A stretch of DNA of 64,000 nt from Paraburkholderia sp. (GTDB lineage: Bacteria; Pseudomonadota; Gammaproteobacteria; Burkholderiales; Burkholderiaceae): positions 124,001 to 188,000 of the forward strand of contig NZ_SCRP01000006.1 of assembly GCF_004298475.1 (NCBI RefSeq), given 5' to 3'. Below, in pieces: positions 46,635 to 59,773 of the stretch (positions are counted from its first letter, which is position 1; each line of letters opens with the position of its first letter). The translations under genes and the position numbers were made by a program. Under the pieces are notes generated by a model. It saw only the letters and a list, made by a program, of their open reading frames with translations. It searched no databases and was not told the DNA's origin.

Positions 46635-46674
46635 ACAAAAACGGCGTCGTGCCCGCGAAGGCACGACGCCGTTT
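46635..46674. terminator. Bidirectional terminator between methyltransferase and ppc
   Basis: Arms aaaaacggcgtcgtgc and gcacgacgccgttttt form a 16-bp stem with an 8-base loop, A-rich on one side and T-rich on the other, so it can end both convergent genes. Confidence 0.9.
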
Positions 46675-46705
46675 TTCATGACGCAGAGAGCCGGGCTTTA
46701 AGGGC

Positions 46706-49700
46706 TCAGCCCGTATTGCGCAGGCCCGCCGCGATCCCGTTGATGGTCAGGTGAATGCCGCGCCGCACGCGCGGGCTCGGGTCGCCCGCGCGATAGCGCT
46801 TGATCAGTTCCACCTGGAGGTGATTGAGCGGATCGAGATACGGGAAGCGGTTCTTGATCGAACGCGCGAGCAGCGGGTTATCGGCGAGACGGCCGCTTGC
46901 CCCCGTGATCTCGTTGAGCACGCGCGTCGTGCGCTCCCATTCCGCGACGATGCGCTCGAATACATGCTTGCGCAACTTCTTGTCGGTCACGAGCTGCGCG
47001 TAGCGCGACGCCACCGCGAGGTCCGTCTTCGCGAGCGTCATGTCCATGTTCGACAGCAGGTTCGAGAAGAACGGCCAGTCCTTGTACATCTTCTTGAACA
47101 TCGCGAGGCGGCGCGTGCGCTCGGCCTGGCTGCCCGCAGCGTCCAGATACGACGTCACGGCGCTGCCGAAGCCGTACCAGCCCGTGAGCAGCAGGCGGCA
47201 CTGGCCCCACGAGAAGCCCCAGGGAATCGCGCGCAGATCTTCGATCTTGCGGTTCGCCGGGTCCTGGAGCTTGCGCGACGCGGGCCGGCTGCCGATGTTC
47301 AGCTCGGCGATTTCGGTGATCGGCGTGGACGAGAAGAAGTAGTCGGTGAAGCCGGGCGTCTCGTACACGAGCGAGCGGTACGCGGCCATCGCCGCATCCG
47401 AGAGCGTCTGCATGATCGCTTCGAATGCCGACAGTTGCTCCGGTGCGTTGCCGGCCGTGCTGCCCGCTGAATTGCCCGCCGTGTCACCGCAAGGCAGCAG
47501 CGTCGCTTCGAGCGTTGCGGCAATCACGGTTTCCAGATTGCGGCGGCCGATCTCCGGGTTGCCGAACTTGCTCGCGATGACTTCGCCCTGCTCGGTCAGG
47601 CGGATCTGGCCTTCGACCGTGCCCGGCGGCTGCGAGAGGATCGCGCTGTAGGTCGGGCCGCCGCCGCGGCCCACCGTGCCGCCGCGGCCATGGAACAGGC
47701 GCAGCCGGATGCCGCGCTCGCGATGCAGCGCGACGAGCGCGAGTTCGGCGCGATACAGCTCCCAGTTCGACGTGAGGAAGCCGCCGTCCTTGTTGCTGTC
47801 CGAGTAGCCGAGCATGATTTCCTGCTCCTTGCCCTGGTGCTCGACGATGCTGTCGATGCCCGGCAGCGCGAGCAGGTCGCGCATGATGTTCGGGGCGTTG
47901 CGCAAGTCGGGGATCGTCTCGAAGAGCGGAATCACCATGAGCGCGGCGCGCGCGGGGTCGTCCGCATGGCCGAGACGCCCGCTCACGAGGCCCGTTTCCT
48001 TCTGCAGAAGCATCACTTCGAGCAGGTCGGAGACGGTTTCGGTGTGCGAGATGATGTAGTTGCGCACCGCGCGCGCGCCGAATTTCTCGCGCGTCACGCG
48101 CGTCATCTCCAGCACGCCGAGTTCGCTCTTCACACGGTCCGAGTAGTCGAGATGCGGCGAGCGCAGCGTGCGCGGGTCGGCAAGCTGCGTGAGCAGCACG
48201 GTCTGCTTGTCCGCTTCGGACAGCCCGGCATAGTCGGCTTCGAGGCCCGCGCGCGCGAGCAGCTCGGCGATCACGGCTTCGTGGACGTCCGAGCTTTGGC
48301 GCAGGTCGATCGACGCGAGATGGAAGCCGAACACTTCGACGGCGCGCAGCAACGGCGCGAGGCGCGGCGTGGCGAGCGAAGCGCCATGATGCTCGGCGAG
48401 CGAGTCCATGAGGATGCGCAGGTCGCGCGAGAATTCGCTAGCGTCGGCGTAAGGCTGCGCACGCACGGGCGCGGCGCCGCGGCCCGCGCTGCGCACCGCA
48501 ACCACGCCTTCGCCCAGCCGCACGCGCGCGCTCGCGGCGAGCCGCGTATAGACGCCGATCAGCGCGCGGCGATACGGCTCGTCGACGCGATGCGGCGACT
48601 GGTCGGGCGAGGCGTCCGCGAGCGCCTTGAGTTCGGCGCTCGCGCCCGCGAGCAGGTTCGACACGGAAAGCTCCGCGCCGAGCCGGTGCACTTCGTCGAG
48701 ATAGTGCTGCAGGATCACGTGCGCCTGGCGCTCGCTCGCTTCTTCGAGCGTGGCGGCAGTGACGTTCGGATTGCCGTCGCGGTCGCCGCCGATCCAGCTG
48801 CCCATCTGGAAGAACGCGGGCAGGCGCGCGCTCACGCCGTGCTCCTTCAGCGAGGTTTCGATCTCGCCGTACAGCGCGGGGATCTCGGTGAGGAAGGTCG
48901 TGTGGTAGTACGAGAGCGCGTTTTCGATCTCGTCGCCGACAGTCAGGCGCGACGCGCGCAGCATGCGCGTCTGCCAGAGCGACGTCACGCGCGCGCGCAG
49001 CAGCGCTTCGTTCAACGTGCGTTCGCGATGCGTGAGCGGCTGGTCGCGCTCGGCGAGCAGGCGCGCGATGTCGTGCTGCGAATCGAGCGTGCTCTTGCGC
49101 TGCACTTCCGTGGGGTGCGCGGTGAGCACGGGCACGATCAGCGCGTCGTTGAAGAATTGCTGGAGCACCGGCGTCGCGGCGGCGCCCGCCTCGGCGAGGC
49201 GTTCGAGCGAATGCGAGATGGTGCCCGGCTGCGGCGCCGAACCCGCGAGATCGTGGATGCGGTGACGGCGGTTGCGGTGGCGGTCCTCGGCGATGTTGGC
49301 CAGATGCGAGAAGTAGCTGAACGCGCGCACGACGCTCACGGTCTGCTCGGGCGAGAGCGTGCGCAGCTGCTTGTCGAGCGCGAGCGCTGCGGTGTTGTCG
49401 TCTTCGCGGCGAAAGCGCACGGCGGTCTGGCGGATCGTCTCGACGACGTCGTACACCGCATCGCCTTCCTGCTCGCGCACGACTTCGCCCAGCAGACGCC
49501 CGAGGAAGCGGATGTCCTCGAAGAGCGGCTGGTCCTTGTCGTCGCGCGTGCGGCCATTGCGCGCGGGCTGCGGCGCTTTGGCAGGGGCTGCAGGGGGGAT
49601 CTTCGTTTCCGGAACGGCGGATTTCGATTTCGCAGTTGCCGCTTTCTCCGTTTTTTTCGTGGCGGACGCGATGGCCGCTTTCGTGGCTTTGGCCATGGCC

Positions 49701-49819
49701 TTGGCCGTGGCTTTGTCCGTTCGTGCGGCTTGCTTCTTCGAGGGGGTGTCGGCCGTCGAAGAATCGTTCTGCGATGCGTTATTGCGGCGCTCTGCGCGCG
49801 CCGATCCGGAAGACTTCAC
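46706..49819 (-). CDS. ppc: Phosphoenolpyruvate carboxylase
   Basis: PPC carboxylates PEP to oxaloacetate to refill the TCA cycle. The 1037-aa protein has [10 protein letters not shown] (catalytic His, about residue 235), [15 protein letters not shown] (about residue 712), [11 protein letters not shown] and the C-terminal RNTG end. About 95 extra N-terminal residues are Ala/Lys/Thr-rich ([20 protein letters not shown]) and probably disordered. A short insertion near residues 775-790 ([12 protein letters not shown]) is encoded by three 12-bp units (47447-47482). Both are unlikely to affect the active site. Confidence 0.96.
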   Translation of the reverse strand: MKSSGSARAERRNNASQNDSSTADTPSKKQAARTDKATAKAMAKATKAAIASATKKTEKAATAKSKSAVPETKIPPAAPAKAPQPARNGRTRDDKDQPLFEDIRFLGRLLGEVVREQEGDAVYDVVETIRQTAVRFRREDDNTAALALDKQLRTLSPEQTVSVVRAFSYFSHLANIAEDRHRNRRHRIHDLAGSAPQPGTISHSLERLAEAGAAATPVLQQFFNDALIVPVLTAHPTEVQRKSTLDSQHDIARLLAERDQPLTHRERTLNEALLRARVTSLWQTRMLRASRLTVGDEIENALSYYHTTFLTEIPALYGEIETSLKEHGVSARLPAFFQMGSWIGGDRDGNPNVTAATLEEASERQAHVILQHYLDEVHRLGAELSVSNLLAGASAELKALADASPDQSPHRVDEPYRRALIGVYTRLAASARVRLGEGVVAVRSAGRGAAPVRAQPYADASEFSRDLRILMDSLAEHHGASLATPRLAPLLRAVEVFGFHLASIDLRQSSDVHEAVIAELLARAGLEADYAGLSEADKQTVLLTQLADPRTLRSPHLDYSDRVKSELGVLEMTRVTREKFGARAVRNYIISHTETVSDLLEVMLLQKETGLVSGRLGHADDPARAALMVIPLFETIPDLRNAPNIMRDLLALPGIDSIVEHQGKEQEIMLGYSDSNKDGGFLTSNWELYRAELALVALHRERGIRLRLFHGRGGTVGRGGGPTYSAILSQPPGTVEGQIRLTEQGEVIASKFGNPEIGRRNLETVIAATLEATLLPCGDTAGNSAGSTAGNAPEQLSAFEAIMQTLSDAAMAAYRSLVYETPGFTDYFFSSTPITEIAELNIGSRPASRKLQDPANRKIEDLRAIPWGFSWGQCRLLLTGWYGFGSAVTSYLDAAGSQAERTRRLAMFKKMYKDWPFFSNLLSNMDMTLAKTDLAVASRYAQLVTDKKLRKHVFERIVAEWERTTRVLNEITGASGRLADNPLLARSIKNRFPYLDPLNHLQVELIKRYRAGDPSPRVRRGIHLTINGIAAGLRNTG
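47447..47482 (-). repeat. 12-bp tandem units inside ppc
   Basis: Three units at 47447, 47459 and 47471 (ttgccggccgtg, ctgcccgctgaa, ttgcccgccgtg) encode a four-residue periodic insertion in PEP carboxylase. Confidence 0.75.
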
Positions 49820-50149
49820 GATGATTTCCTTGATGCTTGCAGGGGGTGAGTCGGTTAATCGGGGGAGACTGCCAACTGCGCGAGCCCCGGCCTGGGCCGG
49901 GTTCGGTACTGCGGGTGCAACCTGGAGCGGGTAGGGGTGTTACCCGGCGCAACTGCGGCGAACAGCGTCGATGCGGCGCGATGGATGCCAACAGCGGATT
50001 CAGCGGAAAGAGCGGGAATGGCGGCAAAAAGCGGGCGGCTTGCGCGCTGTCGCCGGACATCCCCGTGGGGACTGCCCTGAGCGGAGCGCGTGCTAACATT
50101 GCCTGTTATCCGAATCTGTTCTCCGAACCTGTCATTCGACTTCCTGGCC
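49820..50149. other. 330-bp gap between ppc and hemC, no gene seen
   Basis: Divergent promoters of ppc and hemC should lie here. Purine-rich stretches with recurring gcgg/aaag (about 49994-50035) and a ggcctgggcc palindrome near 49888 are the visible structures. No RNA gene or ORF is convincing. Confidence 0.45.
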
Positions 50150-51211
50150 ATGAACTCCGAGATGTTATCCACGCCCACGCCCCGTACGCTTGTGATCGTT
50201 TCACGGGAGAGCCGCCTTGCGATGTGGCAGGCCGAGCATGTGCAAGCTACGCTGCGCAAATTATATCCATCCTGTGACGTGAAAATCGTCGGAATGACGA
50301 CGCGCGGCGATCAAATTCTCGACCGCACGCTCTCGAAGGTCGGTGGCAAGGGGCTGTTCGTGAAGGAACTCGAGCAGGCGCTCGCCGAGGGCCAGGCCGA
50401 TCTCGCCGTCCATTCGCTCAAGGATGTGCCGATGGAGCTGCCCGAAGGCTTCATGCTCGCGGCCATCACGGAGCGCGAAGACCCGCGCGACGCGTTCGTC
50501 TCGAACGACTTCGATTCGCTCGCGGCGCTGCCTGCGGGCAGCATCATCGGCACGTCGAGCCTGCGCCGCGAAACGATGATCCGCGCGCGCTATCCGCATC
50601 TGGAAATCCGGCCGCTGCGCGGCAACCTCGATACGCGTCTTGCCAAGCTCGACCGCGGCGACTACGCGGCGATCATTCTCGCGGCAGCGGGTTTGAAGCG
50701 CCTCGGCCTCGGCGCACGCATCCGCGCGCTGATCGAAACCGAAGACAGCCTGCCGTCGGCTGGCCAGGGCGCGCTCGGCATCGAGATCCGGGCCGACCGC
50801 GCCGACGTTGCGGCGTGGCTCGCGCCGCTGCACGACGATGCAACCGCGAAGGCCGTCGAGGCCGAACGCATGGTGTCGCGCGCGCTCGGCGGCAGCTGCT
50901 CGGTGCCGCTCGCGGCCTATGCGCACTGGCAAGACGGGGCGCTGCGGCTGCGCGGCACGATCGCCACGCTCGATGCAAGCCGCGTACTGGCCGCCGAGGG
51001 CGCATCGCCCGCCGCGAGCGTCGAAGACGCCATCAAGCTCGGCCGCGAAGTGGCCGACTCGCTGATCGCGCAGGGCGCGCTCGACATCGTGCGTGCGCTG
51101 TCCGAAGCAGCGCTGGCCGAAGGCGCGCCGAACACGCCGCCGGGCACCGGGCGCAATACGCCAGGCAACACCCCGGGCAACGAGGCGGGCGGCACCCCGT
51201 CCGGCATGTGA
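50150..51211 (+). CDS. hemC: Porphobilinogen deaminase (hydroxymethylbilane synthase)
   Basis: HemC joins four porphobilinogens into hydroxymethylbilane. The 353-aa protein has [14 protein letters not shown] at the N-terminus, [12 protein letters not shown], and [11 protein letters not shown] (about residue 250), with the cysteine holding the dipyrromethane cofactor. The C-terminal 30 residues are low complexity ([16 protein letters not shown]), coded by 12-bp units, and extend beyond the usual end near 320. The stop overlaps the hemDX start (TGATG). I chose the ATG at 50150 by homology. Confidence 0.95.
   Translation: MNSEMLSTPTPRTLVIVSRESRLAMWQAEHVQATLRKLYPSCDVKIVGMTTRGDQILDRTLSKVGGKGLFVKELEQALAEGQADLAVHSLKDVPMELPEGFMLAAITEREDPRDAFVSNDFDSLAALPAGSIIGTSSLRRETMIRARYPHLEIRPLRGNLDTRLAKLDRGDYAAIILAAAGLKRLGLGARIRALIETEDSLPSAGQGALGIEIRADRADVAAWLAPLHDDATAKAVEAERMVSRALGGSCSVPLAAYAHWQDGALRLRGTIATLDASRVLAAEGASPAASVEDAIKLGREVADSLIAQGALDIVRALSEAALAEGAPNTPPGTGRNTPGNTPGNEAGGTPSGM
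51155..51202 (+). repeat. 12-bp tandem units in the hemC tail
   Basis: Four 12-bp units starting at 51155, 51167, 51179 and 51191 share a pattern of aac/acc-ccg-ggc and encode NTPG-like four-residue repeats at the end of HemC. Confidence 0.75.
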
Positions 51212-53307
51212 TGACCGGCGCCGCGGATCAAAACGCGGCCCGATCGGGCCAGTCCGACGAGTGGGGCGGCCCGGCGGAGCGTGCGCCGGCTTCCACTCCT
51301 TTTACTGCTGTCATCACCCGGCCGTCAGGTCAGTCCGAGGCGCTCGTTGCGCGCCTCGCCGCGCGCGGCATCCGCACGCTCGATTTCCCGCTGATTGCCA
51401 TCGAACACGTGCGCGACGCCGCAGCGCTCGTCGCGGCGCTCGGCGCGCTCGACCGCTATGCGCTCGTCGTGTTCGTCTCGCCGAATGCCGTCGATCGGGC
51501 ATTCGCCGCTTACGCCCCGATTTCCTCGATCTGGCCGTATGCGCTGCCGGTAGCCGTGGTCGGTCCGGCGAGCGTCGCGGCGCTGGCGCGGCACGGTGTC
51601 GCCGCGCCCGCGTATCGCGTGGTCAGCCCGGCGGGCGGCGCCGATGAAGAAGCCGCGCGGTTCGATTCCGAAGCGCTCTACACCGCACTCGAAGCGCATT
51701 TCGGCGCCGACGGGTTCGCGGGCAAGCGCGTCCTGATCGTGCGCGGCGACGGCGGCCGCGAATGGCTTGCCGACCGTCTGCGCGAAGCGGGCGCCGAAGT
51801 CGAACACGTGGCCGCTTACCGGCGCGCCGTGCCCGAACCGCCGATGGCCGCCTGGACCCAGGTTCACGCGCTGCTCGCGGGCGCGCCGCACGCGTGGCTC
51901 GTGACGAGTTCCGAGGGCGTGCGCAACCTCGCCGAACTGGCGCGCGAGCACCTGACAGCAGGCGAAATCGCCGAACTGCATCACGCGCCGCTCGTCACGC
52001 CGCACCCGCGTATCGCCGAGACGGCGCGGGGAATGGGTTTTGATAGGATTACGCTGTCCGGCGCGGGCGACGAGCGCATCGTCGAGGCGCTGGAGCGACT
52101 CGCTTCTTCCGTTGTTCAACCGGTTCAGAACCATCCGGCCCCAGGGCCGGCACAATCACGCATGACTGATTCGAACAATTCCGGCAACGTAGCGCAGCCT
52201 GGCGCCCCGTCCGCGGGCGCGACATCCGGTTCTTCACCCGTACGCCCAGCCTGGGCCGCCGCCACGTCGGCGTCGGCACAGCCGTCCGGGCGGCGCGGCG
52301 CAGGCACCGCCTTGCTGTGGCTCGTCGTGGCGCTGGTCGCGGGCGGAGCGGGCGCGGGCGGCTTCGTGCTCAACCGCAAGCTCGATCGGGTCGATCAACA
52401 ACTGGTGCAGCACCAGCAGGCCGCCGATCAGCAGATGGCCGCGCTGCGCGCGCGCGCCGATCAGGCCGCTGCGGGCGCGCAGCAGATCGACCGGCAGATC
52501 GCCCAGCTCGAAGGCAAGATCGCCGACGCGCAGACCGCGCAGCAGGCGCTCGCGCAACAGTACGCGGACCTCGCGAAGAATCACGACGAATGGACGCTCG
52601 CCGAGGTCGGCCAGATGCTCTCGAGCGCGAGCGAACAGCTTCAGCTGACCGGCAACACCCAGCTTGCGCTGTTTGCACTGCGCAGCGCCGATACACGCCT
52701 TGCCGCCACGGCCAGCCCGCAGGCGCTGGTCGTGCGCAAGGCCATCGCGCACGACATCGAAAAGCTCCAGGCCGCACCGTCCACCGATCTCGCGGGTCTT
52801 GCGATCAAGCTCGACACGGCGCTCGGCGAGGTCGACTCGCTGCCGCTCGCGGGCGAGGAGATCGTCGCGCGGACGAAGCCGCAGGCCGGCGCGCCCGCCG
52901 ACATCGGAAAGATCGCTGCCGAGAACCACGAGCCGCGCTGGAAAGCGTGGCTCAATACGTTCTTCGCGGGCATCGGCCGCCAGATCACGAGCCTCGTGCA
53001 GGTGCGCCGCGTCGATAACGCCGACGCCATGCTCATCGCACCCGAGGAAGGCTACTTCGTGCGCGAGAACCTGAAGATGCGCCTCGTTTCGGCGCGCCTG
53101 TCGCTGCTCTCGCGCAACCAGGAAGCGCTCAAGTCCGACCTGGCCGCCGCCGACGCCGCACTCGCGCGCTACTTCGACAGCGCGTCGAAAGACACGCGTG
53201 CTGTGCGCGATCTGGTGAAGCAGGTGCAGGATGGCTCGAAGGCGGTCGTGCTGCCGAACCTCGACACGAGCCTGCAGGCGATCCAGCAATACAAGAGCCG
53301 GGGGTAA
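51211..53307 (+). CDS. hemDX: Fused uroporphyrinogen-III synthase HemD and membrane protein HemX
   Basis: One 698-aa frame carries HemD (about residues 30-300), with FTAVITRPSGQSEALVARL and FVSPNAVDRAF, which cyclises hydroxymethylbilane to uroporphyrinogen III, and HemX (about residues 330-698), with a single membrane helix at 364-388 (TALLWLVVALVAGGAG), then a coiled coil and a soluble periplasmic domain. Such fusions are known in Burkholderia. A Ser/Gly/Pro-rich linker joins the two (residues about 310-360). Its start overlaps hemC and hemY starts 3 bp after its stop, so the three form one operon. Confidence 0.92.
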   Translation: MTGAADQNAARSGQSDEWGGPAERAPASTPFTAVITRPSGQSEALVARLAARGIRTLDFPLIAIEHVRDAAALVAALGALDRYALVVFVSPNAVDRAFAAYAPISSIWPYALPVAVVGPASVAALARHGVAAPAYRVVSPAGGADEEAARFDSEALYTALEAHFGADGFAGKRVLIVRGDGGREWLADRLREAGAEVEHVAAYRRAVPEPPMAAWTQVHALLAGAPHAWLVTSSEGVRNLAELAREHLTAGEIAELHHAPLVTPHPRIAETARGMGFDRITLSGAGDERIVEALERLASSVVQPVQNHPAPGPAQSRMTDSNNSGNVAQPGAPSAGATSGSSPVRPAWAAATSASAQPSGRRGAGTALLWLVVALVAGGAGAGGFVLNRKLDRVDQQLVQHQQAADQQMAALRARADQAAAGAQQIDRQIAQLEGKIADAQTAQQALAQQYADLAKNHDEWTLAEVGQMLSSASEQLQLTGNTQLALFALRSADTRLAATASPQALVVRKAIAHDIEKLQAAPSTDLAGLAIKLDTALGEVDSLPLAGEEIVARTKPQAGAPADIGKIAAENHEPRWKAWLNTFFAGIGRQITSLVQVRRVDNADAMLIAPEEGYFVRENLKMRLVSARLSLLSRNQEALKSDLAAADAALARYFDSASKDTRAVRDLVKQVQDGSKAVVLPNLDTSLQAIQQYKSRG

Positions 53308-53310
53308 GAC

Positions 53311-54510
53311 ATGGGCATCCGTGGACTCCTCTGGCTGGCCGTCCTGTTCGCCGTCGCCGTCGTGCTCGCGACGCTCGGCCGCTTCGACGCCGGTCAGGTG
53401 CTGTTCGTCTATCCGCCGTATCGCGTCGACGTTTCGCTCAACCTCTTCGTCGTCGGCGTGGTGGTGGCGTTCGTGCTGCTCTACGCACTCCTGCGCTTCG
53501 TGCGCAATATCGTGACGATGCCGCGCCGCGTCGCCGCCTACCGCGCGCGCATGCGTACCCAGCGGGCGCATTCGGCGTTGCGCGACGCGGTCAGCAATCT
53601 CTACGCGGGGCGTTTCTCGCGTGCGGAAAAGGCCGCGCGCGACTCGCTCGCCGACAAGCGGAACGCGGGCGTGGCGAGCCTCGTCGCCGCGAATGCCGCG
53701 CACCGGCTGCATGAGTATGCGCGCCGCGACGAGTGGCTCAAGCAGGTCGAGGACCCCGAGCTTCAGGAAGCGCGTCTGCTGGCGACGGCCGACATGCGCG
53801 CCGATGGCCGCGATGCCGACGGCGCGCTCGCCGCGCTCACCGAGATGCGCTCGCAGGGCGGCCGCCGGATTCACGCGCAGCAGATCGCGCTGCGCGCGCA
53901 GCAGCAACTGAAGAACTGGGGCGAAGTGCTCAAGCTCGTGAAGACGCTGGAAAAGCGCGAGGCGCTGCATCCGGCTGTCGCGGTGCGCCTGCGCCAGCTT
54001 GCGGCGGAAAACCTGCTGCGCGACCGCCGTCACAACGCGGATGCGCTGCTCGAATTGTGGCAATCGCTTTCGCCCATCGAGCGTCACTCGCCGCGTCTCG
54101 CCGATTGCGCCGCCGAACTGCTGATCGCGCTCGATCGCCAGAACGACGCGCGCAAGATCGTCGAAGAAGCGCTCGCGCAGAACTGGGATGCGCGTCTGTT
54201 GCGCCGCTATCCGGACACGGCGGGCAGCGATGCGCTGCCGCTCATCCAGAAAGCCGAGGCGTGGCGCAAGGAGCGGCCCGAGGACGGCGACCTGCTGTTC
54301 GCGCTCGGCCGCCTGTGCCTGAAGCAGCAGCTTTGGGGCAAGGCGCAGTCGTTCCTCGAAGCGGCGCTCAAGTCGGCCCAGGGAAGCGATAACGAGCCGC
54401 TCAAGATCCGCTCGCATCGCGCGCTCGCGCGCCTGCACGAGGAGCTTGGCGACCGCGAGAAGGCTGCGGGCCATTATCGCGAGAGCGCGCTGTCGATGAC
54501 CGTCGTGTGA
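53311..54510 (+). CDS. hemY: HemY protein (heme pathway-associated membrane TPR protein)
   Basis: This 399-aa protein has two N-terminal membrane helices (about residues 4-24 and 44-65), then helical TPR-like repeats. HemY of gamma/betaproteobacteria lies with HemX in the heme operon and has been proposed to act in late heme synthesis or coordination; the mechanism is not settled. It follows hemDX by 3 bp. It is not the protoporphyrinogen oxidase called HemY in Bacillus. Confidence 0.9.
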   Translation: MGIRGLLWLAVLFAVAVVLATLGRFDAGQVLFVYPPYRVDVSLNLFVVGVVVAFVLLYALLRFVRNIVTMPRRVAAYRARMRTQRAHSALRDAVSNLYAGRFSRAEKAARDSLADKRNAGVASLVAANAAHRLHEYARRDEWLKQVEDPELQEARLLATADMRADGRDADGALAALTEMRSQGGRRIHAQQIALRAQQQLKNWGEVLKLVKTLEKREALHPAVAVRLRQLAAENLLRDRRHNADALLELWQSLSPIERHSPRLADCAAELLIALDRQNDARKIVEEALAQNWDARLLRRYPDTAGSDALPLIQKAEAWRKERPEDGDLLFALGRLCLKQQLWGKAQSFLEAALKSAQGSDNEPLKIRSHRALARLHEELGDREKAAGHYRESALSMTVV

Positions 54511-54582
54511 TCGGGCAAACGCCGGCGTCGACGCGTGTCCTGCCTGTACCGTCAGATCCACGGTCCGGCGTATCCGATTGGC

Positions 54583-54588
54583 TATAAT
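54583..54588 (+). promoter_or_regulatory. Probable -10 box of ppa
   Basis: A perfect TATAAT lies 113 bases before the ppa start, giving a 5' leader of about 105 nt. No convincing -35 box is seen 17 bases upstream. Confidence 0.5.
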
Positions 54589-54700
54589 GGCGCCATCCCT
54601 TAACGTCCGGTTTTCCGCGCCGGCGCGCTTCGTCCCCGAGGCGCGCGCGAGGCAGGTTGTGCGCGGAGTCGCCGGTTTTTCATCTGAACTGAGAGCGCAC

Positions 54701-55228
54701 ATGAGCTTCGCAAACGTCCCCGCAGGCAAAGATCTGCCGCAAGACTTCAACGTGATCATCGAGATTCCCGCGCAGAGCGACCCGGTGAAGTACGAAGCCG
54801 ACAAGGAACTCGGCCTGCTGGTCGTCGACCGCTTTGTCGGCACGGGCATGCGTTATCCGGTGAACTACGGCTTCATCCCGCAGACGCTCTCCGGCGACGG
54901 CGATCCGGTCGACGTGCTCGTGATCACGCCGTTCCCGCTGCTGGCCGGTGTGGTGGTGCGTTCGCGCGCGGTCGGCATGCTGCAGATGACCGACGAGTCG
55001 GGCGTCGACGCCAAGCTGATCGCCGTGCCGCACGACAAGGTCTGCCCGATGACGGCCGGCATCAAGTCGATCGACGACGTGCCGCAATACCTGAAGGACC
55101 AGATCAAGCACTTTTTCGAGCAATACAAGTCGCTCGAAAAAGGCAAGTGGGTCAAGGTGGACGGCTGGGCCGGCATCGAAGCCGCGCACAAGGAAATCAC
55201 CGAAGGCGTCGCGAACTTCAAGAAGTAA
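54701..55228 (+). CDS. ppa: Inorganic pyrophosphatase
   Basis: This soluble type I enzyme hydrolyses pyrophosphate and pulls biosynthetic reactions forward. The 175-aa protein has [21 protein letters not shown], the active-site signature DGDPVDVLV (about residue 67) and [10 protein letters not shown]. Start ATG 54701 ([13 protein letters not shown]) matches homologues; an earlier ATG in the same frame lies in the leader. A terminator follows at 55297. Confidence 0.96.
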   Translation: MSFANVPAGKDLPQDFNVIIEIPAQSDPVKYEADKELGLLVVDRFVGTGMRYPVNYGFIPQTLSGDGDPVDVLVITPFPLLAGVVVRSRAVGMLQMTDESGVDAKLIAVPHDKVCPMTAGIKSIDDVPQYLKDQIKHFFEQYKSLEKGKWVKVDGWAGIEAAHKEITEGVANFKK

Positions 55229-55296
55229 GCCGTCTTTTGCAGTACTGGAAGCATCGGCAGCATCGCGTCGCGCGGTGCTGCAAGTAAAGCCGCATG

Positions 55297-55322
55297 AGCC
55301 GCACTGGCCGTGCGGCTTTTTT
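55297..55322 (+). terminator. Intrinsic terminator of ppa
   Basis: Arms agccgcac and gtgcggct with a 5-base loop are followed by six T. It overlaps the end of the convergent GIY-YIG gene by a single base. Confidence 0.85.
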
Positions 55323-55648
55323 CATGGCGCGGGCGTGGCGTCCGGCTCGTCCTCTTCGTCCGCTTCGGCAGGCGCTACAACCGGCAGCACCGATTCGAGC
55401 GTGCGCGCCCCGGCTGCGAGCGCGCGTTTCTCACGCGCGGTCAACTGCTTGACCCGGTACTCGGCGCGCAAAGCCTGCGCGCGGTCGGCAAGTTCGAACG
55501 ACGCGAGCACCTGCACCGGCTTGTGCGAGCGCGTATAGCGCGCACCCGTGCCGTTCGCGTGTTGCGCAAAGCGTGCGGCGACATCGACGGCAATGCCGGT
55601 ATAAACGCTGCCATCGGCGCATTCGAGCAGGTAGAGGAACCACGGCAT
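55322..55648 (-). CDS. GIY-YIG nuclease superfamily protein
   Basis: This 108-aa protein begins MPWFLYLLECADGSVYTGIAVDVAARFAQH, with YLL and YTG as the GIY and YIG halves, and a conserved Arg and His region in the next helix (ARYTRSHKP). It belongs to the small UPF0213/YhbQ group with unknown biological target. The C-terminus has an acidic tail. Confidence 0.85.
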   Translation of the reverse strand: MPWFLYLLECADGSVYTGIAVDVAARFAQHANGTGARYTRSHKPVQVLASFELADRAQALRAEYRVKQLTAREKRALAAGARTLESVLPVVAPAEADEEDEPDATPAP

Positions 55649-55685
55649 GGCGCGTTCGTTATCGCAGGGACGAGTCAGGGGCGAG

Positions 55686-56924
55686 TCAGGGGCGAAACGG
55701 ATTATGCTCGTTCAGCTCGTCGACGTAAGCATGAATGTGGTGTTTTTCGCTGTCGAGAAAGTGGGCGACGGCATCGGCGAACGCCGGGTGCGCGAGCCAG
55801 TGCGTCGAGCGCGTGGGGCTCGGCATGAAGCCGCGCGCCATCTTGTGCTCGCCCTGCGCGCCGCCCTCGAACACGGCGAGTTTTTCCTCGATGCAGAATT
55901 CGAGCGGCTGGTAGTAGGCTGTTTCGAAATGCAGGCACGGCACGTGTTCGAGCGCGCCCCAGTAGCGGCCATAGAGCGTGCCGCCGCCATTCGCACCGCG
56001 CTGGTACACGACGAGCGAACTCGCAATCGGCTTGCCTTCGTATTCGGCGATCACGAGCAGCAGGTTCTCCGGCATCGACGCGCCGATCATGCGGAAGAAG
56101 TCGAGGTTCAGATACGGCGTCGAAAAATGCTCGCGGTAGGTCTGCCGGTAGCAGCGGCTGAAAAAGCGCCACTCGGCATCGCTGATGTCTTCGCCGCGCA
56201 CGCGCCTTGTCGTCACGCCTGCGTCGCGCACCTTGCGCCGCTCCGCGCGAATGTTCTTGCGCTTCTTTTGTTCGAGCGTCGACAGGAAGTCGTCGAAATC
56301 GCGGTAACCGTCGTTGAGCCAGTGAAACTGCACGCCGTCGCGCTGCATCATGCCGAGCGCGGTCATCGCGTCCGCTTCCTCGACGGTCGGAAAAAGCACG
56401 TGCAGCGACGACACATCCGCCTGTTCAGCGAAGGCCAGCAGCGTCGCGGCGAGGTGGCGGCGCGCGGTCGTGTCCGCCGCGATCAGGCGCGTGCCCTGTA
56501 CCGGCGTGAACGGCACGGCGCACAGCAGCTTCGGGTAGTAATCGAGGCCGTTGCGTTTGTACGCGTCGGCCCAGGCCCAGTCGAACACGTATTCGCCGTA
56601 CGAGTGGCTTTTCAGGTAGACGGGCGCGGCGGCTGCGAGCTGGCCCGTGCGCGTATCGGTCAGCGTGACGAACTGCGGCGCCCAGCCTGCCTCGGACGTC
56701 GCGCAGCGCGTGGCGTGCAGCGCCGAGAGAAATTCGTGACGCAAAAAGGGCGTGGGCTGCGCCTGCTGCGCGAGCAGCGCATTCCAGGCGGCGCTATCCA
56801 CCTCGGCCGGTGAGCCGAGAATGCCCGTGCGATAATCGAAACGTTCTTTATTCAACGTGCGTGCCAGTCCGATAAGGCATGCGCCGGCTTTCGAGCGCCG
56901 GCCGAAATTGCGGCAAACGGTCAT
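55686..56924 (-). CDS. FemAB/GNAT-like (DUF482) acyltransferase-type protein
   Basis: This protein has the DUF482/PF04339 fold: [25 protein letters not shown] near the N-terminus, [16 protein letters not shown], and [31 protein letters not shown]. Family members are GNAT-like and some are linked to peptidyl transfer, but no reaction is established. The start is uncertain: ATG at 56924 (412 aa) or a TTG at 56855 (389 aa, nearer to usual length). It diverges from nadE, whose start is at 57037. Confidence 0.8.
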   Translation of the reverse strand: MTVCRNFGRRSKAGACLIGLARTLNKERFDYRTGILGSPAEVDSAAWNALLAQQAQPTPFLRHEFLSALHATRCATSEAGWAPQFVTLTDTRTGQLAAAAPVYLKSHSYGEYVFDWAWADAYKRNGLDYYPKLLCAVPFTPVQGTRLIAADTTARRHLAATLLAFAEQADVSSLHVLFPTVEEADAMTALGMMQRDGVQFHWLNDGYRDFDDFLSTLEQKKRKNIRAERRKVRDAGVTTRRVRGEDISDAEWRFFSRCYRQTYREHFSTPYLNLDFFRMIGASMPENLLLVIAEYEGKPIASSLVVYQRGANGGGTLYGRYWGALEHVPCLHFETAYYQPLEFCIEEKLAVFEGGAQGEHKMARGFMPSPTRSTHWLAHPAFADAVAHFLDSEKHHIHAYVDELNEHNPFRP

Positions 56925-57036
56925 GGTAAAGCAAACGCCCCGAACGGGTGGGGACCGCACCGCACTGCACCGGACCGCATCGCGCGCCGGTTCGCTATCG
57001 ACGCAAGCCGCCGTGCTTGCCGCGAGGATTATCAAA

Positions 57037-59121
<2,085 letters not shown>

Positions 59122-59197
59122 GCGTGCGCCGCGCAGCGTAGAATTCCCGTAACGAACCCGGTTTTTACGCACCCGGTTTTCATACAGAATCCAACCC

Positions 59198-59236
59198 GAT
59201 TCCAATCCGCGATTCCAATCCGCGATTTCAATCCGA
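59198..59236 (+). repeat. Three 13-bp tandem units upstream of glnB
   Basis: Units gattccaatccgc (twice, identical) and gatttcaatccga begin at 59198, 59211 and 59224 in the glnB leader, ending 18 bases before the start codon. Confidence 0.85.
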
Positions 59237-59239
59237 TAA

Positions 59240-59593
<354 letters not shown>

Positions 59594-59673
59594 TAAGTCC
59601 GCTTTCAGCGTAATTTCGCCGCACAAAAAGCACACGGGCCGCGAACGGTGAGTTCGGCGGCCCGTGTCGAGAA

Positions 59674-59712
59674 TAAAAAAACGGTGCGGATGTTCTTGCG
59701 GACACCGCACCG
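59674..59712 (-). terminator. Intrinsic terminator of the porin gene
   Basis: Arms cggtgcgg and ccgcaccg pair with further bases between; on the minus strand a run of seven T follows. A second GC-rich hairpin (59632-59666, cacgggccgc arms, also T-rich on the minus strand) lies just beyond. Confidence 0.8.
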
Positions 59713-59773
59713 ATACGCGCCTCTCGCAGCAGCGTGAAAACTTCGATGTAGCTGTTCTGTCTACACCCGCCGG

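Noticed and set aside
47690..49849. 719-codon open frame antisense to ppc
   Set aside because: Arg/Ala/Glu-rich, no motif, fully overlapping the confirmed ppc gene.
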